Below are positions 46,705-55,397 of a DNA stretch of 64,000 nucleotides, piece after piece; the stretch's first letter is position 1, and each line of letters starts with the position of its first letter. The stretch covers positions 1,364,001 through 1,428,000 of the forward strand of contig LR782234.1 in assembly GCA_902825215.1 (NCBI GenBank), written 5' to 3'. A program made the position numbers and the translations under genes. Origin of the DNA: Pseudomonas fluorescens (GTDB lineage: Bacteria; Pseudomonadota; Gammaproteobacteria; Pseudomonadales; Pseudomonadaceae). The notes under the pieces are model-generated. The model saw only the letters and a program-made list of their open reading frames with translations. It was not told the origin of the DNA and did no database searches.

Positions 46705-47823
46705 TCAAATTGCCTTTGAGGGTTCCCGGCTGCGCTGAGCGGCTTGTAGTTGAGAATGAGCCCAGTTTTCCGGCAGGTTGATATAGTCAATCAACTCCCT
46801 CAGACGCCCGTGGGTGCGGGCGTTAAAGGCGAACGCCAGCCGCGCCAGATGGCTGAATTGGGCGTCATCGTGCTCTTCGCCGGCATAGGCGTGTTGGTGA
46901 AACCGGTCGCTCAGGCACAGGTCGGCAAAGGCATCCTGCATATGTTCAAGTGCCTGATCGCTGAGCTTGTGATTCATGCGGATCACGAACTGGCGCTTGA
47001 GCCAGCGACTGGAGTGGAAGTTGCTGTAGAACTGATTGATCTGCTCCACTGCCTCGTCAACGCTATAGACCAGTCGCATCAGTTTCATGTCGGTCGGCAG
47101 GATGTAACGGTTGGTCTCCAGTTGCTGGCGAATGAAATCCATCGCACCCTGCCAGAATGTACCGCCCGGCGTATCGAGCAGCACCACGGGCACCAAGGGG
47201 CTTTTGCCAGTCTGAATCAGCGTCAGCACTTCCAATGCTTCATCCAGCGTGCCGAAACCGCCCGGGCATAGAACCAGCGCGTCAGCTTCTTTGACGAAGA
47301 ACAACTTGCGGGTAAAGAAGAAGTGGAAAGGCAACAGGTTGCCAGTGCCGTCCACGGTCGGGTTGGCGTGTTGTTCGAAGGGCAGGGTGATGTTGAAACC
47401 GAGGCTGTGATCGCGACCGGCCCCTTCGTGGGCGGCCGCCATGATGCCGCCCCCGGCACCGGTGATGACCATCATTTCAGACCGTGCCAGTGCGGCGCCC
47501 AGCTCACGGGCCATGGCATACAAAGGATGTTCAAGTGGCGTGCGCGCCGAGCCGAACACGGTGACCTTGCGCCGCCCCTTGAATTGTTCGAGCACGCGAA
47601 AGGCCTGTTCCAGTTCGCGCAGGGCCTGCAGGGTGATTTTGGCGTTCCAGCGGTTGTGGTCTTCCTGGGCCATGCGCAGCACGGTCAGGATCATGTCGCG
47701 GTAGATCGGGATGTTCGGGCTGTTGGGGGAAACGCGGTTGAGTTGTTCTTCGACCTTGCTGATGAGGTCGGGGCCGCTTTCCTGAAAATGACGACTCAAG
47801 TGGTCATTCGGTTGGTAAGGCAT
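46705..47823 (-). CDS. LOG-family (lysine decarboxylase-like) nucleotide monophosphate nucleosidase
   Basis: 372 residues. The Rossmann-like LOG domain (about 85-270) carries VITGAGGGIMAAAHEGA and the signature PGGFGTLDEALE, which in LOG/PpnN enzymes binds and cleaves nucleoside 5'-monophosphates. The extra N- and C-terminal helices fit the larger bacterial subgroup. The exact substrate cannot be told. Situated after recA-recX as in other pseudomonads. Confidence 0.82.
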   Translation of the reverse strand: MPYQPNDHLSRHFQESGPDLISKVEEQLNRVSPNSPNIPIYRDMILTVLRMAQEDHNRWNAKITLQALRELEQAFRVLEQFKGRRKVTVFGSARTPLEHPLYAMARELGAALARSEMMVITGAGGGIMAAAHEGAGRDHSLGFNITLPFEQHANPTVDGTGNLLPFHFFFTRKLFFVKEADALVLCPGGFGTLDEALEVLTLIQTGKSPLVPVVLLDTPGGTFWQGAMDFIRQQLETNRYILPTDMKLMRLVYSVDEAVEQINQFYSNFHSSRWLKRQFVIRMNHKLSDQALEHMQDAFADLCLSDRFHQHAYAGEEHDDAQFSHLARLAFAFNARTHGRLRELIDYINLPENWAHSQLQAAQRSREPSKAI

Positions 47824-48157
47824 TCAAATGTCTCCTTTGTGCACAGAGCGGTTGGCCCTGACGAGCGGCGTCAGTGCCGCGCTGCAAAAACACACCTCTG
47901 GGCAGTTCCTTGGCTGCCGTCAACAGATGATCGGGAATACTCTGAATCTAGACCTTCGCGCAGCATTACGCTGCGACTTCTTTTGTAAGCAACCGAGAAA
48001 TGGCTCAGCGAGAAACGTTACCGCTCGTCCGAACGCCTACCGGCCATTCAGCTCTCTGATTAACTGATTTACAGGCGTTATGCGACAACTTCGCGGCGAT
48101 CAGGTGCGCAAGTGACAGGCTATTAAAGGATTTGCGGGTGGCAAGGAGGCGGGACAC
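47824..48157. other. Intergenic region between LOG gene and small conserved gene
   Basis: 334 bases with no supportable gene. It must hold promoters for the two divergent neighbours, but no clear consensus elements stand out; a good ribosome site AAGGAGG precedes 48158. Confidence 0.5.
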
Positions 48158-48352
48158 ATGGCCAGAGTAATTCTGGAAATCGATACGCAATTGTATCGAA
48201 TGTTACTGGCAGCGGCCGAGACCAGTCAGATCAGTCTCGAAGAGGAGTGTTGCCGACGTCTGGCTGGCGGCGAGCGCCGATCCCGGTATCTGCAGGCCTT
48301 GCTGGCCGAACTGCGCGCCGAGGATGAACAGCGGCGCGCCAATTCGCGGTGA
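48158..48352 (+). CDS. Small conserved Pseudomonas protein (64 aa)
   Basis: 64 residues, highly charged and helical; contains CC at 31-32 and an Arg/Glu-rich end. Strong AAGGAGG upstream. From memory of the P. aeruginosa map, a short protein gene occurs at this place next to PA3611. The VILEIDTQLYRMLLAAAE start resembles small antitoxin-like or ribbon-helix proteins, but no function can be claimed. Confidence 0.6.
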   Translation: MARVILEIDTQLYRMLLAAAETSQISLEEECCRRLAGGERRSRYLQALLAELRAEDEQRRANSR

Positions 48353-48778
48353 TTACTTCTTCTTCGCTGGAGCGGCTTTCGGGCAGTCGGATTCCTGATA
48401 GCTCGCGGAGCCGATCGCCTTGTTGGTTTTCACTTCCGTGAAGTCGTAACGCATGATCGCGCCCTTGGCCATCAACTTGCGGTACGACGGGTTGTTGCAC
48501 ACCGAGGCGCCCAACTGAAAGTACACGGCTTTGGGGTCAGCTCGCATCTTGTCGGCGTGGCTCTTTTGTACGCTCAGGTGGTTGATCAACTGAGTGCCTT
48601 CGACGGTGTAGCCCTGATCGAGAATGTCTTCATTGATTGCCCGAGGCGTGCCGACGCTGCTCTGGGCGGCGACATTGCGCAGCTCTCTGTTCAGATTCTG
48701 CTCACTCAGGGACGCCGCCTGAGCGGTGAAGGACGACGCCAGCAGAATGGCAGCGGTGGGAACGATAAGGCGCAGCAT
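48353..48778 (-). CDS. Secreted PA3611-like protein
   Basis: 141 residues with a signal peptide ending TAQA before residue 22; an upstream extension of the frame is not coding. Two cysteines (VCNNP and SDCPK) can form a disulfide. RAINEDILDQGYTVEGTQLINHLSV fits the PA3611 family, described as a quorum-sensing-regulated exported protein in P. aeruginosa. Ends in Lys-rich PAKKK. Convergent with the preceding small gene, with stops adjacent. Confidence 0.75.
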   Translation of the reverse strand: MLRLIVPTAAILLASSFTAQAASLSEQNLNRELRNVAAQSSVGTPRAINEDILDQGYTVEGTQLINHLSVQKSHADKMRADPKAVYFQLGASVCNNPSYRKLMAKGAIMRYDFTEVKTNKAIGSASYQESDCPKAAPAKKK

Positions 48779-48967
48779 GAAACTCTCCTGGTTCAGTGAC
48801 TGGTGGTTCGACCCGTCACGTGACTGTGCGTTCAGTGGCGGCGAATTATAGGGGAGCCGGTCGGGAGGGTACAGGCTTGTGCCCGTCGCTCTGGTAAACT
48901 GCCGGTCTTTATTGCCCTGCCGAGTGTTGTTCGTGTCGAGTTTCCCTGCCTGCCGACGTTGCCTGCG

Positions 48968-49714
48968 ATGAACCATGCCCCCAACGCCGTAGCCCGCTTG
49001 CGCGATCAGCGTGAAGATGAAGGCATCAAGCCGATTCAGGCCCGGGGCTTTCGCTCCGAGCGTTGCCGCGACTGCCGGGTGATCATCAGCCATTGCCTGT
49101 GCGCCTGGCGGCCGAGCGTCGAGACGCGTTCGGCGGTGTGCCTGATCATGACCGGCAAAGAAGTGTTCAAACCGAGCAACACCGGTTGGCTGATTGCCGA
49201 TGTGGTGCGCGATAACCATGCGTTCATCTGGTCGCGCACCGAGCCCGACCCGCAGTTGCTGGCGCTGCTCAACGACCCACAATGGCAGCCGTATCTGGTG
49301 TTTCCCGGTGAATACGTCGAGCCGTCGCGGGTGACCAACACCGTCGCCGCTGATAGCAGCAAGCGTCCGCTGTTCATTCTGCTGGATGCGACCTGGACCG
49401 AAGCGCGGAAGATTTTCCGCAAGAGTCCGTATTTCGATCGACTGCCGATCTTGAGCCTGTTACCCGACAAACTCTCGCGCTACCGCTTGCGCCGCTCGAC
49501 CCGCAGCGAGCATCTGTGCACCGCGGAAGTGGCAGCGCTGTGCCTGGAACTGGCCGGTGATGCGGATGCCGCTTCGGCGCTGGACGCGTATTTCGACGTG
49601 TTCAGCCAGCATTACCTCGGCGCCAAACAGCAACTGGACAAGAACGAGTCGACACCGGCCCATGCCGAGTTGCAGCGCTATATACCAAAGCCGCAGGCGG
49701 AGTTGGCGCAATAG
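48968..49714 (+). CDS. DTW-domain protein, probable tRNA-uridine aminocarboxypropyltransferase
   Basis: 248 residues from ATG at 48968 (a TTG three codons upstream is possible). Cysteines in RCRDCRVIISHCLC bind zinc, and LDATWTEARK is the DxTW motif of the family whose characterised member TapT makes acp3U in tRNA. SAM-dependent. The C-terminal extension after residue 200 is Pseudomonas-type. Confidence 0.82.
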   Translation: MNHAPNAVARLRDQREDEGIKPIQARGFRSERCRDCRVIISHCLCAWRPSVETRSAVCLIMTGKEVFKPSNTGWLIADVVRDNHAFIWSRTEPDPQLLALLNDPQWQPYLVFPGEYVEPSRVTNTVAADSSKRPLFILLDATWTEARKIFRKSPYFDRLPILSLLPDKLSRYRLRRSTRSEHLCTAEVAALCLELAGDADAASALDAYFDVFSQHYLGAKQQLDKNESTPAHAELQRYIPKPQAELAQ

Positions 49715-49936
49715 TGGCCCATACTGTACGAGCCAGCGGCCGCGCTGCTTGACCACCCCGGCTTCGCTGGGCATGCTTGGCGCCGTTCCGGGTGCGGCCA
49801 AGGTTTAAAACGCCGTGTTTGCTGTTGATTGGCGTTGAACGTGCCCCTGTGGATATCGCTTGCGAGCGGCATCTCGAGTTGCTTTGGTCTGACCGGAATG
49901 CACCGGCCGGCCATCAAAAACAGGATCATTTGAAAA

Positions 49937-50587
49937 ATGGCCACATACGACATCCTGATTGCCGATGATCACCCGCTGTTTCGCAGTGCCCTGCATCAAG
50001 CGGTGACGCTGGGCCTCGGCCCGGATGTGCGGCTGGTGGAAGTGGCGAGCATCGCCGAACTGGAAGCGCGCCTGACCGAAAAGGCTGACTGGGATCTGGT
50101 CCTGCTGGACCTGAACATGCCTGGCGCCTACGGTTTTTCCGGATTGGTCCTGTTGCGCGGGCAATATCCACAGATTCCGGTGGTGATGGTTTCGGCGCAG
50201 GAAGAAGCTTCGGTGATGGTCAAATCCCGCGAGTTCGGCGCCAGTGGCTTCATTCCCAAGTCCAGCGATCTGAGCGTGATTCAGCAAGCTGTGCGCAAAG
50301 TCCTCGATGGCGACGTGTTCTGGCCGCCGCAAGCGTTCGAGGCAGTCAGCGTTTCCGACGAAGCCAAGGCCGCCAGTGATGGCCTCGCCAGCCTGACGCC
50401 GCAACAGTTCCGCGTATTGACCATGGTCTGCGAAGGCCTGCTGAACAAGCAGATTGCCTATGAGCTGAGTGTGTCGGAAGCGACCATCAAGGCCCACGTC
50501 ACGGCGATCTTTCGCAAATTGAATGTGCGCACCCGCACGCAAGCGGCTTTACTGCTGCAACAACTTGAGTCAATTCCTAGCCAGTGA
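49937..50587 (+). CDS. erdR: LuxR-family response regulator ErdR
   Basis: 216 residues. Receiver domain (1-125) with acidic pair Asp10-Asp11, phosphoacceptor Asp58 in LLDLNMPG, and Lys in IPKSSD. C-terminal LuxR/NarL helix-turn-helix (about 150-210, LTPQQFRVLTMVCEGLLNKQIAYEL). Similar to ErdR (PA3604), which controls ethanol and acetate use in P. aeruginosa. No kinase gene adjoins it. Its neighbour dgkA is also found there. Confidence 0.85.
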   Translation: MATYDILIADDHPLFRSALHQAVTLGLGPDVRLVEVASIAELEARLTEKADWDLVLLDLNMPGAYGFSGLVLLRGQYPQIPVVMVSAQEEASVMVKSREFGASGFIPKSSDLSVIQQAVRKVLDGDVFWPPQAFEAVSVSDEAKAASDGLASLTPQQFRVLTMVCEGLLNKQIAYELSVSEATIKAHVTAIFRKLNVRTRTQAALLLQQLESIPSQ

Positions 50588-50661
50588 TGGCTGGCGGTTT
50601 CACGCTTTTTTGACTTTCGTTGATCTAGCTTCCCCACTCCTTTTTGGTTGGTCTCTTCCAT

Positions 50662-51024
50662 ATGTCACCTTTCAAGGGCCAGACCGGCCTGAAACGTATC
50701 CTCAACGCCTCCGGTTATTCGCTCGATGGCCTGCGCGCGGCCTTCACCGGAGAAGCGGCGTTTCGCCAACTGGTGTTGCTCAATGTCGTGCTGATCCCGC
50801 TGACCTTTTTTCTGAACGTCAGCCGGGTCGAGCAAGCGGTATTGATCGCTGTGTGCCTGCTGGCGCTGATCGTCGAGCTGTTGAACTCGGCCGTAGAAGC
50901 GGCCATTGACCGCATCTCGCTGGAACTGCACCCACTGTCGAAGAACGCCAAGGACATGGGCAGCGCCGCGCAGTTCGTGGCCTTGAGCATGATTGCGCTG
51001 GTGTGGGCGGTAATTCTGCTTTAA
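50662..51024 (+). CDS. dgkA: Diacylglycerol kinase DgkA
   Basis: 120 residues from the ATG at 50662. Three membrane helices (about 30-48, 54-72, 98-118) and the signature ELLNSAVEAAIDRISLELHPLSKNAKDMGSA. Phosphorylates diacylglycerol in the inner membrane, recycling it from membrane-derived oligosaccharide or LPS modification. The stop overlaps the finR end by four bases on the opposite strand. Confidence 0.95.
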   Translation: MSPFKGQTGLKRILNASGYSLDGLRAAFTGEAAFRQLVLLNVVLIPLTFFLNVSRVEQAVLIAVCLLALIVELLNSAVEAAIDRISLELHPLSKNAKDMGSAAQFVALSMIALVWAVILL

Positions 51025-51947
51025 GCGATGGTCGGCAAAACGATCTCGTCGCTGCGCTGCACTCCGGCGGTGAACGCGCGGCACAGTTCAAGAAATTCGC
51101 GCATCGCCGAGGTCTGGTATTTCTGCTTGTGCCAGATGAAGTAAAACTGCCGGGCCAGATCCAGGTCCGGCGTCTCCACTGGCACCAGGCTGCCACGGCG
51201 AAACGCATCACGCAGCGCCAGGCGTGAGATGCAGCCAATCCCCAGCCCCGACTCCACCGCGCGTTTGATCGCTTCGGTGTGTTCCAGCTCCAGACGAATA
51301 TTCAGCGCGCTGCGGTGGTGGCGCATGGCTTGATCGAAGGTCAGGCGCGTGCCGGAACCCTGTTCCCGCAGAATCCACGCCTCGTGGGTCAGTTCCTCCA
51401 TGCTCGCACTGCGGCGTTGAGCCAGCGGATGCTGCGGCGCGCAGAAGACCACCAGCTCATCCTCGACCCAGCTTTGCACTTCGATGTCCGGGTGGCTGCA
51501 ATCGCCTTCAATCAGACCCAGATCAATTTCATAGTGCGCGACTTGTTGCACGATATTGGCGGTGTTCTGCACATGCAGCTTCACCTGGCTTTCCGGGTGG
51601 CGCTGCATGAAACTGCCGATCAGCAGGGTGGCCAGGTAGTTGCCAATGGTCAGCGTTGCCCCCACTGATAGAGAGCCGAAACCGGATTTGCCATTGAGCA
51701 GGTCTTCGATTTCCTTGGCCTGATCGAGCAGGGCCACTGCTTGCGGCAATAGCTGTTTGCCCAAGGCGTTGAGGCTCAGCCGTTTGCCGGCGCGGTCAAA
51801 CAGCTGGCAGCTGGACTGGCGCTCGAGTTCGGTAATCGACGTGCTGGCCGCCGATTGCGAGAGGTTGAGCAGACCCGCAGCACGGGATACGCTTTCCTGC
51901 TGGGCGACGGCGACGAAGACTTGCAGTTGACGGAGAGTAAATCGCAT
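51021..51947 (-). CDS. finR: LysR-family regulator FinR
   Basis: 308 residues from ATG at 51947 (upstream extension not needed). Winged HTH at 5-60 (LSQSAASTSITELERQ), then effector domain. Divergent from fpr, the arrangement of finR-fpr in P. putida and P. aeruginosa, where FinR activates fpr under superoxide and osmotic stress. Confidence 0.9.
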   Translation of the reverse strand: MRFTLRQLQVFVAVAQQESVSRAAGLLNLSQSAASTSITELERQSSCQLFDRAGKRLSLNALGKQLLPQAVALLDQAKEIEDLLNGKSGFGSLSVGATLTIGNYLATLLIGSFMQRHPESQVKLHVQNTANIVQQVAHYEIDLGLIEGDCSHPDIEVQSWVEDELVVFCAPQHPLAQRRSASMEELTHEAWILREQGSGTRLTFDQAMRHHRSALNIRLELEHTEAIKRAVESGLGIGCISRLALRDAFRRGSLVPVETPDLDLARQFYFIWHKQKYQTSAMREFLELCRAFTAGVQRSDEIVLPTIA

Positions 51948-52080
51948 ATCGATATAACCGATAACCCTTATCTTGATAATCCAGTTAACAGATATTGTCG
52001 TCGCTATTAGAATGCGATGCAATTGCGCGCTATGGCCTTGGTGGGCCTGCGCAGACCCAATCTCCAGGAGTCAAACGTAC

Positions 52081-52860
52081 ATGAGCAACATGAACCACGA
52101 GCGTGTCCTCAGTGTTCATCACTGGAACGACACTCTGTTCAGCTTCAAGTGCACCCGCGATCCGGGTCTGCGCTTCGAGAACGGTCAGTTCGTGATGATC
52201 GGCCTGCAGCAGCCCAACGGCCGCCCGCTTATGCGCGCTTACTCGATCGCCAGCCCGAACTGGGAAGAGCATCTGGAATTCTTCAGCATCAAGGTGCAGG
52301 ACGGTCCGCTGACCTCCCAGCTGCAGCACCTGAAGGAAGGCGACGAGATCATCATCTCGAAAAAGCCTACCGGCACGCTGGTTCTTGACGACCTGAACCC
52401 GGGCAAGCACTTGTACCTGCTCAGCACCGGTACTGGTCTGGCGCCGTTCATGAGCGTGATTCAGGACCCGGAAACCTACGAGCGCTTCGAGAAAGTGATC
52501 CTGGTTCACGGCGTGCGTTATGTCAACGAAGTCGCCTACCGCGAATTCATCACCGAGCACTTGCCGCAGAACGAGTTCTTCGGCGAAGCGCTGCGTGACA
52601 AGCTGATCTACTACCCGACCGTAACCCGTGAGCCGTTCGAGAATCAGGGCCGTCTGACTGACTTGATGCGCAGCGGCAAGCTGTTCAGCGATATCGGCCT
52701 GCCACCGATCAACCCGCAGGACGACCGCGCGATGATCTGCGGCAGCCCGAGCATGCTCGACGAGACCAGCGAAGTGCTCGACAGTTTCGGCCTGAAGATT
52801 TCGGCGCGGATGCGCGAGCCGGGTGACTACCTGATCGAGCGCGCGTTCGTAGAAAAATAA
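52081..52860 (+). CDS. fpr: Ferredoxin/flavodoxin--NADP+ reductase Fpr
   Basis: 259 residues. FAD-binding RAYSIASP from Arg52, NADP-binding GTGLAPFMSV near residue 115 and CGSP near the end, and a bacterial-type C-terminus VEK. Transfers electrons between NADPH and ferredoxin or flavodoxin in redox balance and Fe-S repair. Start follows CAGGAGTC. 133 bases separate it from the divergent finR; a REP pair and terminator follow. Confidence 0.95.
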   Translation: MSNMNHERVLSVHHWNDTLFSFKCTRDPGLRFENGQFVMIGLQQPNGRPLMRAYSIASPNWEEHLEFFSIKVQDGPLTSQLQHLKEGDEIIISKKPTGTLVLDDLNPGKHLYLLSTGTGLAPFMSVIQDPETYERFEKVILVHGVRYVNEVAYREFITEHLPQNEFFGEALRDKLIYYPTVTREPFENQGRLTDLMRSGKLFSDIGLPPINPQDDRAMICGSPSMLDETSEVLDSFGLKISARMREPGDYLIERAFVEK

Positions 52861-52869
52861 CCTGCGATA

Positions 52870-52961
52870 CCTGTGGGAGCGAGCCTGCTCGCGAATGCGG
52901 TCCGTCATCAATGTCGATGTTGCATGACACGACGCCTTCGCGAGCAGGCTCGCTCCCACAG
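52870..52961. repeat. REP inverted pair (GGGAGCGAGCCTGCTCGCGA type)
   Basis: Opposed arms between the convergent genes fpr and trmO, upstream of the shared terminator. Confidence 0.85.
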
Positions 52962-52982
52962 TTGGTTTTGTGGTGTGACAGT

Positions 52983-53021
52983 AAAAGCCCGCGTTGCCTG
53001 AGAAGGCAGCGCGGGCTTTTT
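52983..53021. terminator. Bidirectional terminator between fpr and trmO
   Basis: AAGCCCGCG.. / ..CGCGGGCTT long stem with T-runs on both strands. Confidence 0.82.
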
Positions 53022-53033
53022 CGTTTTCGGGGT

Positions 53034-53732
53034 TTACGCTGAGGCCGGGATCACTTCCAGCACGCAAATCCGCTCAGGCTTTGGATAATGCCAGCGCACA
53101 TCCAGATCCCAGAACTGCGCACCGTATTCACGCTCTGGCGCCGGTGTCTGATAGGCCGGGCGTGGATCCTGCGCCAGGCATTGCTCGATCAGCTCAACCA
53201 ACGGCTCGCCGAGGCGCTGCGCATGGGTATGCGCCTGTTGTAGGGCTGAATCGGTCCACTGCACGTCAATCAGATGCGGCGCGGCGCTGGCGATACTGTT
53301 GACGGCGCCCGGAATGATATCGGCGTAAGGCACATACGGTTTGATGTCGAGCACCGGGGTGCCATCGAGCAGATCGATGCCGGAAATGAACAACCGATCA
53401 GCTTCAACTTTGTCGAGTTTCACTACCGATTGGCCAATGCCGTTCGGTCGATGCGTCGCGCGGGTGGCGAATACGCCCATGGACTTGTTGCCGCCCAGCC
53501 GCGGCGGACGGACTTTCAGCCGCGGTTTGTCTTCCAGCGCTTGATGAAACAGGAACAGCAGCCAGACGTGACTGACTTGCTCCAGACCCTGCACGGCATC
53601 GCCCTGATCGAACGGCGCCACCAGCTCCAGCACGCCACGGGCGGCGGGGGCCAGCTGTGGCTGGCGGGGGATGGCGAACTTCTCCTTGAAGCAGGAGCGC
53701 ACGAAGCCGATGGGGGAGACGCTGTAAGTCAT
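53034..53732 (-). CDS. trmO: tRNA (N6-threonylcarbamoyladenosine-37-N6)-methyltransferase TrmO
   Basis: 232 residues from ATG at 53732; the longer frame upstream reads into a REP. FGNKSMGVFATRATHRPN-like (LGGNKSMGVFATRATHRPNG) and DGTPVLDIKPYVPYAD are diagnostic of the TrmO (YaeB/TsaA) family, which N6-methylates t6A37 in tRNA-Thr using SAM. C-terminal RAYQ.P.. REYGAQFWDLDV completes it. Confidence 0.93.
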   Translation of the reverse strand: MTYSVSPIGFVRSCFKEKFAIPRQPQLAPAARGVLELVAPFDQGDAVQGLEQVSHVWLLFLFHQALEDKPRLKVRPPRLGGNKSMGVFATRATHRPNGIGQSVVKLDKVEADRLFISGIDLLDGTPVLDIKPYVPYADIIPGAVNSIASAAPHLIDVQWTDSALQQAHTHAQRLGEPLVELIEQCLAQDPRPAYQTPAPEREYGAQFWDLDVRWHYPKPERICVLEVIPASA

Positions 53733-53807
53733 GGTTTGCAATCGAAGCGGGGCGAGGTGGGCATGATAACCCGGCTCGCTTGAAGTCTGGTGGTGACAGG
53801 GCGGACG

Positions 53808-53901
53808 CCATCGCTGGCAAGCCAGCTCCCACAAGGTTCGCGGGAGGTCGCATCATATGGGTACTCCACAAAACCTGTGGGAGCTGGCTTGCCAGCGATA
53901 G
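53808..53901. repeat. REP inverted pair (GGGAGCTGGCTTGCCAGCGA type)
   Basis: Opposed arms between the trmO start and the rhlG-like stop. The GAGCTGGCTTGCCAGCGA subtype recurs at 56193 and 60711. Confidence 0.85.
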
Positions 53902-53915
53902 CTTCACCGCCGGTG

Positions 53916-54686
53916 TCAGAGGCTGAACCCACCATCCAGCGGAATGATATTACCGGTCATGTAAGCCCCGGCCGTACTCGCCAGGCTGATTGCCAACGCC
54001 GCCATCTCTTCCTCTCGTCCCCAGCGCTTCATCGGAATCAGGGCCGTGTCCTCGGCCAGCGCCTGCTCATCGTTGCCGATATGCTGGGTCATCTTGCTCG
54101 GAAAGCGCCCCGGCGCAATCACGTTGACGTTGATGTGCTGGCTGACCAGTTCCCGCGCCAGAATTCGCGACAACTGGTGCAGGGCCGCTTTACTCGGCCC
54201 GTAGGCATACGCCTGTTCACCAAACGAAGAAATCCCCGCCACCGAACCGATATTGATGATCCGTGCCGGATTCGCTGCCGAGCCGGCCTTGCGCAACAGC
54301 GGCAGAAATTGCTGGATGCAACTGAACACCGACGTCACGTTGAGCTGCATGACCTTCTCCCAGCCCTTGACCGGGTAACTTTCCAGCGGCGCACCCCAGG
54401 TCGTACCCGCGTTGTTCACCAGAATATCCAGATGGGTAATTTGCTCGCCCAGGCGCGCAGCCAGTTCCTGCACACCTTCCTCGGTTGCCAGATTCGCCGC
54501 CACGCCATGGCAGATGCCCAAGGCGCCAAGTTCTTCAGCGGTTTGATGACAGGCTTCAGCGTCACGAGAGCAGACGTAGACGCGGGCGCCAGCCTCGACA
54601 AAGGCTTTGGCGATCATCTTGCCGATACCACGGGTGCCGCCGGTCACCAGAGCGGTGCGGCCTTGCAGGGAAAAGTAGGGATGCAT
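53916..54686 (-). CDS. rhlG: Short-chain dehydrogenase, RhlG-like beta-ketoacyl reductase
   Basis: 256 residues. NADP motif TGGTRGIG at 15-22, NNAG in ILVNNAG, catalytic Ser in NIGSVAG and Tyr-x-x-x-Lys in YGPSK. HPYFSLQGRTALVTGG and SYPVKGWEKVMQLNVTSVFSCIQQ closely match RhlG of P. aeruginosa, a 3-ketoacyl reductase whose link to rhamnolipids is disputed. Substrate unproven here. Confidence 0.82.
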   Translation of the reverse strand: MHPYFSLQGRTALVTGGTRGIGKMIAKAFVEAGARVYVCSRDAEACHQTAEELGALGICHGVAANLATEEGVQELAARLGEQITHLDILVNNAGTTWGAPLESYPVKGWEKVMQLNVTSVFSCIQQFLPLLRKAGSAANPARIINIGSVAGISSFGEQAYAYGPSKAALHQLSRILARELVSQHINVNVIAPGRFPSKMTQHIGNDEQALAEDTALIPMKRWGREEEMAALAISLASTAGAYMTGNIIPLDGGFSL

Positions 54687-54780
54687 GGCGAGTCCTGAAG
54701 ATTAGGGATCAGTACACCCTAGTCGTCAGTCGCGAAAAGCGGAGCCATTATTTTTGCAGAGAATGAGGGGCCATGCGGCC

Positions 54781-54856
54781 AGCTTCGAGTTGCAAGCCAC
54801 AAGCGGCAAGTTAAAGCGGGGCGGTAACTTGCAGCTTGCAGCTTGCAGCTTGCAGC
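54781..54856. repeat. Inverted AGCTTGCAGCTT-type repeat, second copy
   Basis: Left GAGTTGCAAGCCACAAG.. and right four repeats of AGCTTGC (TGCAGCTTGCAGCTT..). Same family as 2641-2741. Confidence 0.55.
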
Positions 54857-54860
54857 TGCT

Positions 54861-55328
54861 TTACGCTCTCACGCGAAGCGTGAGCCCTTTGAGGAAATTG
54901 CGCAGCAACTGATCGCCGCACGGGCGGTAGTTGGTGTGGCCGACCTTGCGGAACAGCGCGCTCAGCTCAGGCTTGGACACCGGAAACTCGGCGGCCTTGA
55001 GGATCGCATGCATGTCGTCTTCCTTCAGTTCGAAGGCCACGCGCAGCTTTTTCAGGATGATGTTATTGGTCACTGGCACTTCGATTGGCTGCGGCGGACG
55101 GCTTTCGTCCTTGCCGCGCTTGAAGATCACCAGGCCGTCGAGGAAGTGCGCGATGACGTCGTCCGGGCAGCGCACGAAACCTTCTTCATCTTCTTCTCTC
55201 TTGTCGAGCCAGGTCACCACGTCAGCGAGGGTCACGTCCAGGCCGCCGAGTTTGATGATTTCGACAACCTTCTTGTCGCTGATGTCGAGCATGTAGCGCA
55301 CGCTGCGCAGTACGTCGTTGTGAACCAT
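54861..55328 (-). CDS. DUF1456 (YehS-like) protein
   Basis: 155 residues with two DUF1456 repeats: N-terminal LRSVRYMLDISDKKVVEIIKLGG and C-terminal KLRVAFELKEDDMHAILKAAEFPVSKPELSALFRK. Each repeat has the same helix pattern. Ends FLKGLTLRVRA. Cytoplasmic; function unknown. 69 bases separate it from the pseudouridine synthase-like gene upstream on the same strand. Confidence 0.88.
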   Translation of the reverse strand: MVHNDVLRSVRYMLDISDKKVVEIIKLGGLDVTLADVVTWLDKREEDEEGFVRCPDDVIAHFLDGLVIFKRGKDESRPPQPIEVPVTNNIILKKLRVAFELKEDDMHAILKAAEFPVSKPELSALFRKVGHTNYRPCGDQLLRNFLKGLTLRVRA

Positions 55329-55397
55329 GTCGGTATTCCTGATGCGTGATGGGCAGCGCTCACGGGCGCTGCCGAAATGTGTGGCGGCGCGGAAGCG